Source: Phyto melanocephala
Taxonomy: Eukaryota > Arthropoda > Insecta > Diptera > Rhinophoridae
Assembly: GCA_941918925.1 (NCBI GenBank)
Contig: OW799234.1
Coordinates: forward strand, 122,195,895-122,259,894
Direction: 5' to 3'
Length of the DNA stretch: 64,000 nt
Below, piece by piece: positions 61,490 through 64,000 of this stretch (position 1 is its first letter; every line of letters begins with the position of its first letter). Below the pieces are notes generated by a model. That model did not search any database, was not told the DNA's origin, and saw only the letters and a program-made list of their open reading frames with translations. A program made the position numbers and the translations under genes.

Positions 61490-62046
61490 GACAGTATAAC
61501 TTGGAGAGATTTGTTATCAATTACTTTCTTAGCCAAATCCTATGACGGGCTGATCGGAAGCGAGAAAGCCGACCAATTATCCAAAATGAGAGCTCTTCTA
61601 AGTACTATAACTTTGGAAAATGCTAAACCCTTTAAACGATTTAAGGATGAACTTAAATATTGGGCGATGGAGGAACATGTCAGAAAATGGCAAAACACTG
61701 ATGTCGATAAGGTGACAAAACCACTATGGGGTGACCCAAATCGTGAGAAATCAAAGGAGATTCTGAGACTAAGTAGACCAACACTTAGGAATCTAACCAG
61801 TGTATTTACAGGTCATACGGAGTTGAGAACCCATCTAGCTCGCATGAAATTGTCTGAGAAACAATATGTAGATCATGCGAAGAAGAGGATGAGACTTTGG
61901 TACACTACCTCTGTCATTATTCTGCGTTTGGGCATATTAGACGTGAAAATTTTACAATGGATACTCTGTCGAACTTGAAATACCTGGGGAACTCGAATTG
62001 GAGATCCATAAGAAGTTACATTGAGGGGACTAGGTTCTTGGACTAG
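61490..62046 (+). pseudogene. 3' end of a non-LTR retrotransposon ORF (RNase H tail and zinc knuckle)
   Basis: 61511..61978 reads DGLIGSEKADQLSK, the last RNase H motif, then a WxxxxxHVRKWQN region and RPTLRNLTSVFTGHTELRTH. A +1 frameshift near 61865 is followed by CRSCEEEDETLVHYLCHYSAFGHIR, a CxxC..H..C knuckle usual just before the end of such ORFs, and a stop at 62044..62046. 5'-truncated, as expected of dead-on-arrival LINE copies. An I/LOA/R1-type element is likely because Jockey/CR1 elements usually lack RNase H. Confidence 0.75.
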
Positions 62047-64000
62047 TCCGTTATTTATAGGAAACTATGATTATGGTTTTTGTTTGGGAATTCCGTTTTC
62101 TATATGGAGCGCACAACATGCCAACTGGGCATAAGTATATAGCTGTCATGGGTTTGGGCTTTTAGTTCCCCTCCAAATCCTATACATTTGGTACACGCAT
62201 TGAGTTGTAAAAAACATCATAATAAAAATAATATAAACATACCACACCCATTATAGAATTACTTCAAGTTCAATTCTAGGAGTAACAAAAAGGAAAATAA
62301 ATTATTGTAAAAAAAAAAACTTAACAAACACTCTTATGCCGCAAATCGGAGTAAAAAGGAGCTTCATAATATACATTGTATTCTTTTTTATAATCACCAT
62401 TAAAAAAAGTTTTCGTTTATTGTTTTGAAAATATTTAGCTTGAATTTTTAGTTAAATGTGTAAAAAAATCGATTTACTTTGAAAACATAAATTAATTCTG
62501 ATAATATTTGAAGATAAAAAACCAAATAAAATTGTTAAAATTGAAAAAAAAACAAAAAAAAACAATAAGTAAATACCAAAGAGGTAAGCAAAATTATGAT
62601 TAATTCTTTATTTGCTAAAAAAAATATTTAATATTTGCTGAGTATGACTGACTAGTTGCAATTTTTTTTTTTTTTAATTTTCAATTATCTTGTTACAGCA
62701 AAATACAAGTATGTAGTTAGTATTAAGTACTACATATATACGTAGCACAAATCAATATTTAAAAAATTAATTTTTTTAATATTATAATTATAAATTGCTA
62801 TACACCCCAAACCCTTTGCAATATTAATTTTGTTTCTAAGGTTAGATAAGTTTTCACATTTAGAGACTTAATTTTTGTTCGTCTTTAAATATACTTTCTA
62901 TGTTGCTTCTTTTTACTTCAACCTGCTGTATTATCTTATCGCAGGTAATTTAGTAAAGTAAATATTTTATTTTATCTAAGAAATTATTTATTGTAGAGAA
63001 AATAAAACAAATTTACCGACGGTACGTAAGTTTATTAACACGACTCAACTGAAAAAGACTGTACTAAATTCTATAAAAAGATACAGACAAAGAAATACAC
63101 TTTTACATACTTAGAACGAAATAAAATTTTTATTTATTTATCTTATTTTTATTTTATTATTTTTTGTCTACACAAAATAGGGGCCCGTTTTGATATTTTT
63201 AAGAATACCAGTAAGTAATTGAAGAAAGTTTAAAACATTAAAGAATTCGTAAATATTTAATCAATTAGAATTGTATTGAACGTAATCTGTACGGTAGAGT
63301 TTTAAATTTGTTTTATTTTGAAGATTAACAATTTGTTTATATATTTAAAAAGATTTTAAGAAACTTTTTGTTGTATAACTGAATATTATTGTCACAGAGA
63401 GCTAAAGTTAAATTTAATGATTTTGTACATTGTATTTTTCAAAAACAATAAATAGTATCTTAATAAAACACACTACACATGCCAACATCATTAAATAAAG
63501 ATTATACTCGTGCATATAATAAAGGTATGCACGTCATTAGTGCTAGTGTTGCTGTCTTTTAATACCTTTATCAAACATAGCAGCTACTGTATAGAATAAA
63601 ATTTGTACCAAGGCATATTCAAACAGGTATATGCAACGGCGAATTGATACAACACAGCAAATTTTTAGTGTTTGTTTTCTGTCAAGGCGAATTTGTTAGC
63701 AGGGATGGAAAAGTTTTTACAATCTATTTAATTAAAATAAAAAAATTAAAAAAAAAATTGTGAAACCAACGTTCAAGGGTGTTGAAACGACATATGTAAA
63801 TATATTAAGTAATTTTTTTTTTTTAAATTTCATTTGTATTAATTGTTCAACACCGAAATGAAAATCTAATTTTCCATCGTTGCATAAATAAAAAAAATCA
63901 AATCGAATTCAACAAATTTTGACATTCTGTTTCCCGAACAGTTTTTGCGACAAGCTTACCTGTATGAATACGTCATAAAAAATTGCCGAATTCCCATTGA
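62047..64000. other. No gene recognised
   Basis: The 3' UTR of the truncated LINE probably occupies the first ~250 bp. A consensus - strand donor (CAG|GTAAGC, exon side ending at 63960) lies near the right edge. It could end a 5' exon of Gmap, but the codons before it show nothing recognisable. Confidence 0.4.

Noticed and set aside
63940..64000. Gmap 5' exon at the right edge
   Set aside because: There is a consensus - strand donor at 63959, but the codons before it match nothing in the family, and such donors are expected about once per 64 kb by chance.
1..64000. CRISPR arrays, operons, Shine-Dalgarno sites, phage or integron structure
   Set aside because: The window is eukaryotic; the tandem repeats seen are microsatellites or transposon parts without spacer regularity.

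Overview
This window is AT-rich, repeat-laden nuclear DNA from a higher (cyclorrhaphan) fly, most likely a calyptrate such as a blow fly or house-fly relative. The evidence is two intron-containing insect genes with GT..AG junctions, a dense background of Tc1/mariner, hAT, pogo and non-LTR fragments, and a dispersed repeat whose end carries a short TTCGGC..GCCGAA palindrome. No bacterial, organellar or viral unit was seen. Species assignment is inference.

Two host genes can be supported, and they converge tail to tail. (1) On the + strand, 17430..21901 in three exons is the body and C-terminus of a membrane adenylyl cyclase of the AC9 type (Drosophila Ac13E): six membrane helices, C1 catalytic domain, long Ser-rich linker, six more helices, C2 catalytic domain, stop. 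Its cytoplasmic N-terminal exon was not found. (2) On the - strand, five exons between 46606 and 35679 encode 1427 residues of a coiled-coil golgin of the GMAP-210/TRIP11 type (Drosophila Gmap), ending in a GRAB-like Arf-binding region. Its 5' exon(s) lie to the right and were not found. Between the two stops is about 13.8 kb of mobile-element debris.

Layout: 1-13 kb holds relics (Tc1-like, pogo, several DD41D mariners, dispersed repeats). 12.9-17.0 kb holds a nearly intact non-LTR retrotransposon whose two ORFs overlap as TAATG, broken only by one nonsense codon. 17.4-21.9 kb is the cyclase. 22-35 kb holds a TA-flanked MITE, a Tc1-like relic, a CTAG..TATATAGAT repeat, the same repeat split by a hAT element with an exact 8-bp target duplication, and a long near-perfect hairpin at 33.7 kb. 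35.7-46.6 kb is the golgin, whose 5.7-kb intron carries two mariner relics, a dispersed repeat, a G-rich minisatellite and a 0.9-kb inverted-repeat element with repeated TGTCACGTACGAT motifs. 46.6-64 kb has a second hAT element containing a PIF/Harbinger-like MITE, more dispersed repeats, a tandem GC-rich repeat and the 3' end of a second non-LTR element.

The most informative signal is structural: many insertions can be defined to the base by target duplications and paired copies, giving a relative order of insertion. I saw no convincing new multi-gene system. The best candidates for undescribed biology are the 57-bp-arm hairpin, the TGTCACGTACGAT element and the modular dispersed-repeat family.
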